Of a stretch of 64,000 bases of DNA, positions 53,282 to 62,837 are shown piece after piece. The notes beneath the pieces were generated by a model, which worked only from the letters and a program-made list of their open reading frames with translations, was not told the DNA's origin and ran no database searches. Numbering within the stretch: the first letter of the stretch is position 1; each line of letters opens with the position of its first letter. The DNA lies in NCBI GenBank assembly GCA_023392615.1, contig JAEVYT010000030.1, positions 248,001-312,000 on the forward strand, in the 5' to 3' direction. A program made the position numbers and the translations under genes. Origin of the DNA: Bacillota bacterium (GTDB taxonomy: Bacteria; Bacillota; Clostridia; Lachnospirales; Lachnospiraceae).

Positions 53282-53321
53282 ATAAGAAATATCTGGTTTG
53301 TTATATCGGTAATATATAGAA

Positions 53322-54152
53322 TTATAGAGATTTGAAATTTCCTTTTAACCACATTGCTACACCATCTGAAGTATTCATATCGATCACTTGATCGGCTTTT
53401 TCTTTTAACTCCTCCACCGCATTCCCTACGGCTAGTTTAATGTTACTTGCTTCAAACAATGGTAAATCATTACGATTATCCCCAAAGCATACAACTTGAT
53501 CAAAATTGTATTCTTCTTTAAGAAATTGTACGGCATGGTATTTTGAAGCAGATTTACTGTATATCTCAAGATACCACAAGCCGGGCACGTAATTATCTTT
53601 ATAGAATACGCAGTTTAATTCTTCGATTTTTTGCAAAGCCTGATATACGGGTTCAAGAATTTCTCTTTCATCCATGAGGGAATAGTAGATGAGAGGCTCT
53701 TCGGATAAGCTTGCAAAATCATCGATTTGTGTAAATGGCTTACGGTATCGACTTACTCGTTCCTGCACAAAGTTCCTTAGAGCTGGATGGCTGATATCTT
53801 CATAATAAGTAGACATCATACCATCATGTATCGTATATGCGAAACCTTTTAGATTATGTTCCTTAATCAATGTCATTAGCTGTGCAATGCTATTTTTGGG
53901 GAGGGTTTCTATTTTAATAAATTTATCTTTTGCTAAATCAAAGATGCACACACCATTCATTAATACAATAGGAATCGTGATGTTAACATCCTTTAGGATT
54001 GGCTTTGCAGAAGCGATGGAACGCGCTGTTGCAACGGTAAAAAACATGCCTTCGTCAATTAATTCATTCAATATTTGTACGGTGGCTTCAGAAAGTTCAA
54101 CATTTGGCTGAAGAAGTGTACCGTCCAAATCGGATATATATAATGTTTTCAT
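53322..54152 (-). CDS. Cof-type HAD phosphatase
   Basis: A 276-residue HAD IIB (Cof) hydrolase. Motif I is LYISDLDGTLLQ, a Thr/Ser-rich motif II is FTVATARS, motif IV is CFGDNRNDLPLFEAS followed by LAVGNAVEELKEKAD. It acts on small phosphorylated metabolites such as sugar phosphates or flavin. It ends 22 bases from the next minus gene, suggesting a two-gene unit. Confidence 0.9.
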   Translation of the reverse strand: MKTLYISDLDGTLLQPNVELSEATVQILNELIDEGMFFTVATARSIASAKPILKDVNITIPIVLMNGVCIFDLAKDKFIKIETLPKNSIAQLMTLIKEHNLKGFAYTIHDGMMSTYYEDISHPALRNFVQERVSRYRKPFTQIDDFASLSEEPLIYYSLMDEREILEPVYQALQKIEELNCVFYKDNYVPGLWYLEIYSKSASKYHAVQFLKEEYNFDQVVCFGDNRNDLPLFEASNIKLAVGNAVEELKEKADQVIDMNTSDGVAMWLKGNFKSL

Positions 54153-54169
54153 TGGTTCTCCTTTGTTAT

Positions 54170-54799
54170 CTATAAGATGATTTTAACTTCTGAATCAGGA
54201 ATAGGATTTTTATAGTAATCCTCAGCCAATAATCCAAAAACATAGTAATCAGTCATCACATTTACGATAGCACCCTGTTTTATCATGCCTTCCTTTTCAA
54301 AGCCTAATTTTTCGGCAACACGTACAGAACTTTGATTGTTCGTAAAACACCGAATCTGTAACCTGGTTAAATCAAGTGCTTCAAAAGCCACCTTACACAT
54401 AGCTTGTCCCGCCTCAGGGGTAAAGCCTTTTCCCCAATAATTTTTACTAATTCGATAACCGATATCCGCCTGCTTATCTAATCGAAAATCATATAATACA
54501 ACCTCGCCAATTACTTTATGAGTATCCTTTAATTCCATAAGCCAGGTTAATTCACTGCGGGCTTTATACTCCTTCATGGTGGATTTATAATGGTAGTCCA
54601 ATTTAATCATTTTTCTGGGGCGTCCGCTTCCGTCTGCATCATTTGCTTCATCATATACACCCCAGTAACGATATACACTATAATCATTTATAAATTCCAA
54701 ACTATCCTTGCCGTCTTCCGGACTTTCGGTTATTTGACGAAGGATTAATCTGCTCGTTTCGATTACCGGTAATTTATTAAAACATGAATCTAAACTCAT
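54170..54799 (-). CDS. GNAT-family N-acetyltransferase (RimJ/RimL-like)
   Basis: A 209-residue protein. The opening LPVIETSRLILRQITESPED and the acetyl-CoA region YRISKNYWGKGFTPEAGQAM then VRVAEKLGFEKEG are typical of the RimJ-like GNATs. The frame is open to 54895, which would overlap mntP's end; AAAGGAG eight bases before the ATG at 54799 decides the shorter start. The substrate is unknown. Confidence 0.88.
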   Translation of the reverse strand: MSLDSCFNKLPVIETSRLILRQITESPEDGKDSLEFINDYSVYRYWGVYDEANDADGSGRPRKMIKLDYHYKSTMKEYKARSELTWLMELKDTHKVIGEVVLYDFRLDKQADIGYRISKNYWGKGFTPEAGQAMCKVAFEALDLTRLQIRCFTNNQSSVRVAEKLGFEKEGMIKQGAIVNVMTDYYVFGLLAEDYYKNPIPDSEVKIIL

Positions 54800-54878
54800 G
54801 GTCAACACTCCTTTGATTTGGTAAGTTGTCTCTATTATCATATAAGATGGATTATTTTTCAACCTAGTTTGTGTAATA

Positions 54879-55448
54879 TCAAATGAAACTTTCAAGAAAT
54901 ATCTTTAAACCGATAAGAATAAGAATGATTCCACCGGCAAATTTAGCTCGAACACCTAATAATACACCAAACATTCGTCCGAAATAAACTCCGACAAAGC
55001 AAAAACAAAAGGTAACAAGACCAATAGTCAGAGATGCAACGATTATATTAATATCAAGTACGGCAAAACCGACACCCGTTGCCAATGCGTCAATACTGGT
55101 AGCAATACCCTGAATAAATAAAGTTTTTATTTTAAGAAACTGACTCATGGGCATTGGTATAGTAGGGTTTTTACTTTCTTTGAATGCATCGATGAGCATA
55201 TTGATTCCAATTCCTCCAAGAAGAATCAAAGCAATCCAATGCTGATAAAGATGTACAACCTCTGAAAATGAATTACCAAGAATAAATCCAATCATCGGCA
55301 TGAGTGCTTGAAAAAAACCAAATATTATACCATTGGCAAAGGCATATCGTTTGGTAACCTTTTTACGACATATACCATTCGTCATAGATACTGCAAAAGC
55401 GTCAGCGGTTAAACCAATCGCAAGAAGGAATAATGTTAGGAAATCCAT
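54879..55448 (-). CDS. mntP: Manganese efflux pump MntP
   Basis: A 189-residue membrane protein with six spans. TADAFAVSMTNGICRK and SIDALATGVGFAVLD each carry the conserved Asp of the metal path in the two halves. MntP exports Mn(II) and protects against excess. AAGGAAAAAG precedes the ATG. I see no yybP-ykoY-type riboswitch in the 278 bases upstream, nor another supported feature there. Confidence 0.93.
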   Translation of the reverse strand: MDFLTLFLLAIGLTADAFAVSMTNGICRKKVTKRYAFANGIIFGFFQALMPMIGFILGNSFSEVVHLYQHWIALILLGGIGINMLIDAFKESKNPTIPMPMSQFLKIKTLFIQGIATSIDALATGVGFAVLDINIIVASLTIGLVTFCFCFVGVYFGRMFGVLLGVRAKFAGGIILILIGLKIFLESFI

Positions 55449-55747
55449 AGTCTTTTTCCTTTTTTATTTTATTATACTGATAAGATTGCATTTATATGAA
55501 CAGTCCAACAAGTTATTATGAAGGTAATTGCTTTTGTGTGCACAATATTATGACAGAACGATTGTGCTTAGATACCAATGCGCTTGAAGTAGGGTTAGCT
55601 TCTTTGTCATCTTTGTATAATTGAAGTGCATATAATCATATTTATTTATTAAAAAAATAACTTGAAGGTTACTTAAATTCAGTGCATAATAACTTATCGA
55701 GACATAATATTTAAAAAAGCGACATATTGTGGAAAGTAGGTAAAATA

Positions 55748-56677
55748 ATGAATCTTGCTCTAGCTGCCATTAGCCAGATAATCATAATGTTTGTTCTTAT
55801 TTTGGTTGGAATCATTAGTTATAAAATAAAGTTGATCGATAATGAAACAAATAAAAAATTAGCTGATATCGTTTTGTTATTGGTAAATCCAATGGTAATT
55901 ATCATGTCCTATCAAAGAAAGTTTGAAGCAACGTTATTATCGGGATTATTGATATCGTTTGTTCTTGCGATAGCGACACATTTGGTATGTATCCTGCTGT
56001 CCATGATACTGTTAAGGAAAAGAGGTGCAGATCTCAGTATAGAGCGGTTTGCAGTGATTTATTCCAATTGTGGATTTATCGGAATTCCATTAGTAAATGG
56101 AATACTTGGAGGCGAAGGTGTATTTTACTTAACCGCATATATTACAATATTTAATCTTGTAGTTTGGACACACGGCATGGTCAGTATGTCTGGAAAATAT
56201 AATAAAAAGTCCATCATAAAGGCAATCCTATCCCCTTCCGTATTATCTATATTTGTAGGTTTCTTACTCTTTATCTGTCATATTACTTTACCGGAGATCA
56301 TAGGTAAATCGATATCGTATATCGGTGATATGAACACTCCCTTAGCGATGATGGTAGCTGGTGTTACCATTGCCCAAACCAATATTTTTAAAGTGTTTGT
56401 GAAGATAAGAGCATTATACATATCACTGTTTAAGCTGATATTGATTCCAATTGGAATGTTAATGATATTCCGTTTTTTCAACATTCCCGATATCGTAATA
56501 CTGACATCAATATTAGCATGCGCCTGCCCGACCGCTGCTACAATCAATTTATTCTCTATTCGTTATGATAAAAATTATATATACGCTTCGGAATTATTTG
56601 CTATCACAACGATTTTATCTATAATAACGATACCGGTTGTGATGCTGTTAGCGAAGTTAATAGTATCGATATGGTGA
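55748..56677 (+). CDS. AEC-family membrane transporter
   Basis: A 309-residue protein with about ten membrane spans. YSNCGFIGIPLVNGILGGEGVFYL and ACACPTAATINLFSIRYD are the two characteristic broken-helix regions of the auxin-efflux-carrier family. The family exports organic anions; the substrate here is unknown. The frame begins at 55727 with TTG, but the ATG at 55748 after AGTAGGTAAAATA fits better. Confidence 0.86.
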   Translation: MNLALAAISQIIIMFVLILVGIISYKIKLIDNETNKKLADIVLLLVNPMVIIMSYQRKFEATLLSGLLISFVLAIATHLVCILLSMILLRKRGADLSIERFAVIYSNCGFIGIPLVNGILGGEGVFYLTAYITIFNLVVWTHGMVSMSGKYNKKSIIKAILSPSVLSIFVGFLLFICHITLPEIIGKSISYIGDMNTPLAMMVAGVTIAQTNIFKVFVKIRALYISLFKLILIPIGMLMIFRFFNIPDIVILTSILACACPTAATINLFSIRYDKNYIYASELFAITTILSIITIPVVMLLAKLIVSIW

Positions 56678-56832
56678 GTTAGTCAGTTGTATGATTTGGT
56701 AAAATTAACTAGTTGTGGGTTGGTTATGGTTTTGTTTGACGTCAGTTTGTTGAATATTGCTTGCGTATTTTAACACTTTCGTAGTAAAATAATAATCAGC
56801 ATGTAACTATAGTAAATAAAGGAGCTGTATCA

Positions 56833-57702
56833 ATGAATAATTATGTGATTGTAAGTGATGCAACACTTGATTTGCCTGCAGATATTGTAAAAGAATATGA
56901 TTTAAATATTATTCCTATGGGCGTCAGTGTAGATGATGAGGAGTTTAATCATTATCCGGATGAGAGAGAAATGCCCATTGAAGAATTTTATACAAAATTA
57001 AAGAACGGTGGAGTACCTCGTACAACGCAGATTACTCCTGCTGTATTTACGGAATATTTTGAAGAAATTCTAAATCAGGGCATGGACATTCTTTACATAG
57101 CCTTTTCTTCGGGATTAAGTGGAACCTATAATGTATCCCAGCTGGTAATAAGAGATTTGGTTGAGGAGTATCCGGATCGAAAGATATATTGCGTGGACTC
57201 ATTATGCGCTTCGGTGGGTGAAGGGTTGTTGGTTTTAAATGCGGCAATCAATAAGAAGAACGGTATGGACATTAATACGTTAAGAGATTGGGTTGAAGAG
57301 AATAAAAGACGAATCTGTCATTGGTTTACCGTTAAGGACTTATTCTTCTTAAAACGTGGAGGAAGAGTAACTTCATTGGAAGCCATAGTAGGAACGGCAT
57401 TAAAGATTAAACCAGTTCTTAGTACGGATGAATTAGGAAAATTGCAAGTGATTTCCAAAGTAAGAGGAAGTCGTGCAGAGATGGAACTGATGATTACAAA
57501 GTTAACGGAACAGGGTGTAGATATCGCTTCACAGATAGTTGGGATTGCCCACGCGGATAATCTTAGTCAGGCTTTGGAGTTGGAAGCAATTATCAGAGAA
57601 AAGAATATTGTGAAAGATGTTTTAATAACAAAAGTTGGACCTGTAATAGGCACCCATACCGGACCAGGTATGTTGGCTCTAGTATTTATGGGCAATAATT
57701 AA
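56833..57702 (+). CDS. DegV family fatty-acid-binding protein
   Basis: A 289-residue protein. The opening YVIVSDATLDLPADIV, the TTQITPAVFTEYFEE loop, AFSSGLSGTYNVSQ, and the late GPVIGTHTGPGMLALVF are family hallmarks. DegV (FakB) proteins bind fatty acids for phosphorylation by FakA, which is not in this window. AAAGGAGCTG precedes the ATG. Confidence 0.94.
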   Translation: MNNYVIVSDATLDLPADIVKEYDLNIIPMGVSVDDEEFNHYPDEREMPIEEFYTKLKNGGVPRTTQITPAVFTEYFEEILNQGMDILYIAFSSGLSGTYNVSQLVIRDLVEEYPDRKIYCVDSLCASVGEGLLVLNAAINKKNGMDINTLRDWVEENKRRICHWFTVKDLFFLKRGGRVTSLEAIVGTALKIKPVLSTDELGKLQVISKVRGSRAEMELMITKLTEQGVDIASQIVGIAHADNLSQALELEAIIREKNIVKDVLITKVGPVIGTHTGPGMLALVFMGNN

Positions 57703-57742
57703 TAGAAACCATCAATAAAATCGAGAATAATTGTTATGAAAA

Positions 57743-57813
57743 GGGGCTGTTGCAAAATATAAATCTGTTATATCATTTCATTATGGATTTACATTTTGCA
57801 GTAGCTCCTTTCT
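57743..57813 (+). terminator. Terminator-like hairpin after the DegV gene
   Basis: GGGGCTGTTGCAAAAT and ATTTTGCAGTAGCTCC pair, with inner AAATC/GGATTT continuing the stem, followed by TTTCT. Its arms resemble those at 3338 and 17517. Confidence 0.65.
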
Positions 57814-57892
57814 GATGTAAAAGAATATGTATTTATTTATGGCACTAAGCTTATAGCATGGAGCTGATTTAGGACGTGAACGGAGGTTATCT

Positions 57893-58651
57893 ATGAAACA
57901 GAACAAGATGGACGCATCGAATGATCAACAGATAAAACCATATAAAAAGGATGTAAATTATTCTTATACATTGGGCGCATTTCCAACCTATGAGTTAATT
58001 AAATCGAAACCGGAACAGGTGAAGAAGATTCTTGTGGATTCCAGCTTTACAGATAAGGATAAACTATATCAGTTATGTGAGAGTAACAATATATTAATTG
58101 AAGAGAATAATAAACTGATTTCAAGGTTAAGTGACAAAGAAAACTGTTATGTGGCAGGTGTATTTTATAAATATAATAATGAACTTGTAGCGAGCAAACC
58201 GCATATTGTATTGGTAAATCCCAGTAATATGGGTAACCTCGGGACAATTCTTAGAACAGCAGTAGGGTTTGGCATATATGATGTTGCAATTATTTTACCT
58301 TCAGCTGATTTGTTTAACCCAAAGACAGTTCGGTCTTCCATGGGAGCACTATTCAAACTGAACATCAGTCAATTTCAGAGCTTTGAGGATTATCGAAAGA
58401 TGTATCCGGAGCATGACATTTTTACCTTTATGCTGGATGGTGAGAATACATTAGAACTGCAGAATTGTCCGAAAACAAACCTATATTCATTGGTATTTGG
58501 CAATGAGGCAACAGGACTGGATGACTCATTCTTAACAGCAGGAACAAGTATCTTTATCCCTCAATCACCGGATGTTGATTCTTTGAATTTGACGATAGCG
58601 GTCGGTATCGGAAGTTATGTCTTTACTACAGTAAATCGTACACACGAATAA
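57893..58651 (+). CDS. SpoU/TrmH-family RNA methyltransferase
   Basis: A 252-residue protein. The three SPOUT motifs are visible: NPSNMGNLGTILRTAVGFG, LVFGNEATGLDD and IPQSPDVDSLNLTIAVGI. The first 95 residues are a substrate-binding region unlike RlmB. It would 2'-O-methylate a tRNA or rRNA ribose. GGAGGTTATCT precedes the ATG. It is likely monocistronic. Confidence 0.9.
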   Translation: MKQNKMDASNDQQIKPYKKDVNYSYTLGAFPTYELIKSKPEQVKKILVDSSFTDKDKLYQLCESNNILIEENNKLISRLSDKENCYVAGVFYKYNNELVASKPHIVLVNPSNMGNLGTILRTAVGFGIYDVAIILPSADLFNPKTVRSSMGALFKLNISQFQSFEDYRKMYPEHDIFTFMLDGENTLELQNCPKTNLYSLVFGNEATGLDDSFLTAGTSIFIPQSPDVDSLNLTIAVGIGSYVFTTVNRTHE

Positions 58652-58801
58652 TTATGAAAGTTGTAACATAATATGAGAAGTTGGCAAATCTATGTTTTTA
58701 CTAGCAACGATCATTATGATATTAAGAGTGGTACCCAATTGGTCGAGAATAAGAATCATTTATAATTATTGTGCTGAGGATTAATGTTAGGAGTATTTAA
58801 T

Positions 58802-59638
58802 ATGTTGTTGTATTTTATAATTGGGTTGGCGTTAATTGTGATATTATATTTACTTATGATCATGCCAAAGTTGGTGCGTAACCCGGACAGTAAAAAACTC
58901 GATGGATGGCTATATGCTCACAGAGGACTCCATGATAATAATGGAGATGCACCTGAGAATTCCCTACTAGCATTTCAACTGGCGGTGGAGCATAGGTATG
59001 GGATTGAACTGGATGTTCAACTTACAAAGGATAGAGTGGCAATTGTATTACACGATTATAATCTAAAGCGTGCTTGTGGTGTTGATTTTAAGGTGGCAGA
59101 TCATAATTATGATGAATTAGTGGCATTTCAATTATTTGAATCAAATGAAAAGATTCCGACTTTCCAGGAGGTTCTAGATCTTGTAGATGGGAAGGTTCCT
59201 CTTATCATTGAATTAAAAATCGCATTTAGAGCAAGTGGTACCTGTGAAGTCGTATCAGAGATATTAAAGAATTACAAAGGTGTTTATTGTATAGAATCCT
59301 TTAATCCGTTTGGGTTGGTATGGTATCGTAAACATTATCCGAACGTCGTGAGAGGGCAATTATCGACCGATTTTATTCGTGAGAAAACAAAAGGAAATGT
59401 AGTTCAATACTTTATATTGAAACATCTATTGATGAACTTTTATACCAAGCCGGATTTTATCGCATATCATTATGTATATCGTAGTGGTTTCTCCTATTCA
59501 ATCTGTAGAAAATTATATCGTGTGAAGACAGTAGCCTGGACAATACAGAGCCAGAAGGTCTATGAGGATAATAAAGAACATTACGAATTGTTCATTTTCG
59601 ATAGTTTCATACCGGAAGAGGATAATGTGAATTATTGA
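58802..59638 (+). CDS. Glycerophosphodiester phosphodiesterase
   Basis: A 278-residue GDPD enzyme with one N-terminal membrane span (FIIGLALIVILYLLMIM). Catalytic residues are in YAHRGLHDNNGDAPENSL, the metal Glu/Asp in GIELDVQLTKD and His in VLHDYNLKRACG. It cleaves glycerophosphodiesters to glycerol 3-phosphate. AGGAG eight bases before 58802 decides that start over an ATG at 58784. Confidence 0.9.
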   Translation: MLLYFIIGLALIVILYLLMIMPKLVRNPDSKKLDGWLYAHRGLHDNNGDAPENSLLAFQLAVEHRYGIELDVQLTKDRVAIVLHDYNLKRACGVDFKVADHNYDELVAFQLFESNEKIPTFQEVLDLVDGKVPLIIELKIAFRASGTCEVVSEILKNYKGVYCIESFNPFGLVWYRKHYPNVVRGQLSTDFIREKTKGNVVQYFILKHLLMNFYTKPDFIAYHYVYRSGFSYSICRKLYRVKTVAWTIQSQKVYEDNKEHYELFIFDSFIPEEDNVNY

Positions 59639-59705
59639 AACGAATACAAATGGCGGGCATGTTAAATAATATGAAAGATTAAATCGGTCAACATAATAAT
59701 AATGA

Positions 59706-59761
59706 AAAAGAGAAGTAGTTTAAGCGTGATGTAAATCAAGCTTAACTACTTCTCTTTTTAT
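59706..59761 (+). terminator. Terminator of the GDPD gene
   Basis: AAAAAGAGAAGTAGTT and AACTACTTCTCTTTTT form a perfect 16-base outer stem, with inner TAAGC/GCTTA. It looks bidirectional. The stretch from here to 60020 has no supported gene. Confidence 0.9.
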
Positions 59762-60020
59762 TCAGCAGGAAAACGTTGTTACTGTAAAGTGATAAGCCTT
59801 AGAATTCTATAGAATAAATGAGATAAATGAGCCTCTTATTTCGCTAACTAAAATAAATATCCAGTCGAAGAGATATTTAATTTGCTTTAATGAAGTTTCG
59901 CATGAAAAGGTTTGACGATAGAAAGGTATCAAGGAGTCTTTTCGTTTTGAATATCTTTGTGCATAATACAATTTTTATTTGGGGATGAATACTAATAGAA
60001 AAAGGTAGGGATGTGAGTGT

Positions 60021-60920
60021 TTGATTCAGTTAATATTAATATGGATATTTGAATGGCTTTGGTGCTTGGCGGACTTGATTATAAAACCAAGAAACATAGC
60101 ATATAAGAAAGGCTTTGAAAGGGAGTTACGCTGGAAAAAATTCAACAGGGATGATTATGATAAGTGGAAGAAAACCTCCTTTCGATTAAAATCAGATTAT
60201 GGATATATACTTAGCTGTGAGGTATATGAATCTACACAGAATGTGAATATATCCGGTGATAGAAAGATAGCCATACTCTGCCATGGCCTCGGATGTGCGA
60301 AATATGAAAGCATAAAATATGCAGAGCTATTTATTAAACTGGGCTTTACGGTTGTTGTATATGATCATCGTAATCACGGAATGAGTGGCAAGGCTTATAC
60401 ATCAATGGGGTATTTTGAGAAGTATGATTTGAAAAAAGTCGTGAGCTGGTGTAAAGATAATTACGGAAAGAAGAGTAAGATTGTAACTCATGGAGAATCA
60501 ATGGGTGCAGCAACCGTACTATTGCATCTTGAAATTGACAATCGTGTCGATTGTGTGATTGCGGATTGCTCGTATTCGGATTTGAAATCATTGATACAGC
60601 ACCAATTAAAACAATTCTACCATTTACCCGGAATGCTTCTTCCTATAGAAAATTTAATTATTTATCTACGTGCCGGATTCTGGATGAAACAAATCTCACC
60701 AATTCGTGCGATAAGAAATAGCACCACTCCTGTATTGTTCATTCATGGGAAATGGGATAACTTTGTCCCAACGGAGATGTCAAAAAAGATGTACCAACAG
60801 AAGTTAAAAAATAAAGCAATCTATCTGGTTGCAAAAGCGAAACATGCAGAAAGCTACTGTAAAAATAAAAAGGGATATGAATATAGAGTGCGAGAGTTCT
60901 TAAAGAAATATCTTAAGTAA
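60021..60920 (+). CDS. Alpha/beta hydrolase, membrane-tethered
   Basis: A 299-residue serine hydrolase. An N-terminal hydrophobic segment (LILIWIFEWLWCLADLII) is probably an anchor. The oxyanion region is CHGLGCAKYES, the nucleophile elbow GESMGAA, the acid Asp in HGKWDNFVPTEM, and the His in KAKHAESY. The start is TTG, served poorly by AGGGATGTGAG. The esterase-like substrate is unknown. It ends next to the second structured element. Confidence 0.85.
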   Translation: MIQLILIWIFEWLWCLADLIIKPRNIAYKKGFERELRWKKFNRDDYDKWKKTSFRLKSDYGYILSCEVYESTQNVNISGDRKIAILCHGLGCAKYESIKYAELFIKLGFTVVVYDHRNHGMSGKAYTSMGYFEKYDLKKVVSWCKDNYGKKSKIVTHGESMGAATVLLHLEIDNRVDCVIADCSYSDLKSLIQHQLKQFYHLPGMLLPIENLIIYLRAGFWMKQISPIRAIRNSTTPVLFIHGKWDNFVPTEMSKKMYQQKLKNKAIYLVAKAKHAESYCKNKKGYEYRVREFLKKYLK

Positions 60921-61004
60921 AATTGTAGAAAAAAATCATAAATGTGTTATGAAAAATTCTATCAGAAGAGCTATAATAAACGTGGTAATTGATAAGGAGT
61001 AAAA

Positions 61005-61212
61005 AGGGCTTTTTCGATAGAGAATCTTCACATGGGAGGATGTAATTATCCCGTAATGCACTGTTTGGAAGACACTATCATAATTCTGTATTCTGAAAGC
61101 AGACATGAGTGTCTGATAAAAGAATCCAGAATTGTGTTTTAGTGTCTTCCAACCTGTGTGTGAGGGATTTATATCCTTTCAAAAGAGAAGATTCTCTATT
61201 GAAAAAGCCTCT
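61005..61212. ncRNA. Rod-like structured element, copy 2
   Basis: About 208 bases fold like copy 1 at 4903-5101. Outer arms AGGGCTTTTTCGATAGAG with CTCTATTGAAAAAGCCTCT extend over about 25 pairs. Next come ATCCC/GGGAT, then TTGGAAGACAC (61065-61075) with GTGTCTTCCAA (61142-61152), then CATAATTCTG/CAGAATTGTG. An apical AGACA/TGTCT hairpin is followed by GATA. The loop strands TAATGCACTG and CCTGTGTGTGA match copy 1. It lies between converging genes. On the minus strand the hairpin is followed by TTTTTAC, so it could end argG transcription. Confidence 0.6.
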
Positions 61213-61233
61213 AAAAAACTAAAAATTTAAGCA

Positions 61234-62445
61234 TTATTTCTCATCTAAGGAAGCCATTTTCATTGCACGAACCTTTAAGGATAAGCCAAATAGGTTGATG
61301 AAGCCTTCTGCATCACGATGATCATAAAGATCACCGGTAGTAAAGGAAGCGATGCTCTCATTGTATAAGGAATATGGAGAAGTTGTACCTTGTTTAATGA
61401 TATTCCCTTTGTAAAGCTTAAGTTTTACTTCGCCGGTTACATATTCCTGAGTAACATCGATGAATGCCTGATATGCTTCTCTTAACGGTGTGAACCATTT
61501 TCCCTCATATACGATATCAGCAAAACGGTTTGCAACTTCCTTTTTCGCGGTCAATGTAGCACGATCAAGAATTAATTCTTCTAACTGCATATGTGCCTCT
61601 AAAAGAATTGTACCGCCAGGAGTCTCGTATACACCACGAGATTTCATACCAACAACACGGTTCTCAACGATATCTACGATACCAACACCATGCTTGCCAC
61701 CGAGTTCATTTAATTCCTTGATGATATCAGTAGGGGATAACTTCTTACCGTTTAAGGATGTAGGAACACCTTTTTCAAATGTTAATGTAAGTGTTTCGCC
61801 TTCCTCAGGAGCCTTCTCAGGAGATACACCAAGAACTAAGAGGTGATCATAGTTTGGAGCGTTGGAAGGTAATTCTAATTCGAGACCTTCGTGGCTAATG
61901 TGCCATAGGTTACGGTCACGGGAGTAGCTGTTATCAACGGAGAAAGGAAGATTAATACCGTGCTTCTCACAGTATTCGATTTCTTCTTCACGAGAGGACA
62001 TGGTCCAGATTCTCCAAGGAGCGATGATTTTAAGATCAGGTGCAAGTGCTTTGATTGTTAATTCAAAACGTACCTGATCATTTCCTTTACCGGTAGCGCC
62101 ATGGCAGATTGCGGTTGCGCCTTCGATTCTAGCGATTTCAACAAGTCTTTTCGCAATAACCGGACGAGCCATGGAAGTACCTAAGAGATATTTGTGCTCA
62201 TATATTGCATTTGCCTTCACACATGGCACTACATAATCATCTACGAATTCTTCAACAACATCTTCAATATATAATTTGGTTGCACCGGATAATTTTGCTC
62301 TTTCTTCCAGACCATCAAGCTCATTACCCTGACCAACATCGATACATACACAAACTACATCATAATCATAATTTTCCTTTAACCAAGGGATAATTGCGGT
62401 AGTATCAAGACCACCGGAGTAAGCAAGAATAACTTTTTCTTTCAT
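61234..62445 (-). CDS. argG: Argininosuccinate synthase
   Basis: A 403-residue enzyme that joins citrulline and aspartate with ATP in arginine synthesis. The N-terminal P-loop is LAYSGGLDTTAIIPW; other signatures are AICHGATGKGNDQVRFE, YSRDRNLWHISHEGLELE and GVYETPGGTILLEAH. Length is normal. GGAGG precedes the ATG at 62445; the frame to 62457 includes that site and is rejected. argH is not adjacent. ArgR-like boxes overlap its promoter. Confidence 0.96.
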   Translation of the reverse strand: MKEKVILAYSGGLDTTAIIPWLKENYDYDVVCVCIDVGQGNELDGLEERAKLSGATKLYIEDVVEEFVDDYVVPCVKANAIYEHKYLLGTSMARPVIAKRLVEIARIEGATAICHGATGKGNDQVRFELTIKALAPDLKIIAPWRIWTMSSREEEIEYCEKHGINLPFSVDNSYSRDRNLWHISHEGLELELPSNAPNYDHLLVLGVSPEKAPEEGETLTLTFEKGVPTSLNGKKLSPTDIIKELNELGGKHGVGIVDIVENRVVGMKSRGVYETPGGTILLEAHMQLEELILDRATLTAKKEVANRFADIVYEGKWFTPLREAYQAFIDVTQEYVTGEVKLKLYKGNIIKQGTTSPYSLYNESIASFTTGDLYDHRDAEGFINLFGLSLKVRAMKMASLDEK

Positions 62446-62501
62446 ACAATCCTCCATTCTGCCGATTGTTGCGGCATGTTTTTTGTCTCACAATTAATAT
62501 T

Positions 62502-62536
62502 TGTTTAAATATACATCAAAAATGATTATTATGCAA
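62502..62536 (-). promoter_or_regulatory. argG promoter overlapped by two ArgR-like boxes
   Basis: On the minus strand TTGCAT (62531-62536) and TATATT (62508-62513) are 17 bases apart. TGTATATTTAAACA (62502-62515) and TGCATAATAATCAT (62522-62535) match the AT-rich ARG-box pattern TGnATwwwwATnCA with one and two differences. Repression by ArgR is inferred; argR is not in the window. The remaining gap to 62837 has no supported feature. Confidence 0.55.
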
Positions 62537-62837
62537 TAGTAAAAATCAAAAAAAGTATAAAAATACATAGATTATTTTCGAAAGAGCAAAATTACTACCT
62601 ATAAAGAAGTATTATAAGATATGATCATAAGAGAAATCCAAAGGAATAGAGGATATATCAACAATAAATATAACTTAGGACAAATGGATTGAGATACTTA
62701 TGCTAATAATATTGGAAATCGTTTGTATCGGATATAACATTTAATACATACAAATGAACAATTGTATTTTTCTCTGAGTTTGGGTATTATGTTTAATAAG
62801 ATAGAAAAATGGAATTATATGAGAAAGGACTAGAAAA

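Noticed and set aside
55449..55726. Manganese (yybP-ykoY) riboswitch before mntP
   Set aside because: I looked for its conserved loops on the minus strand and found none.
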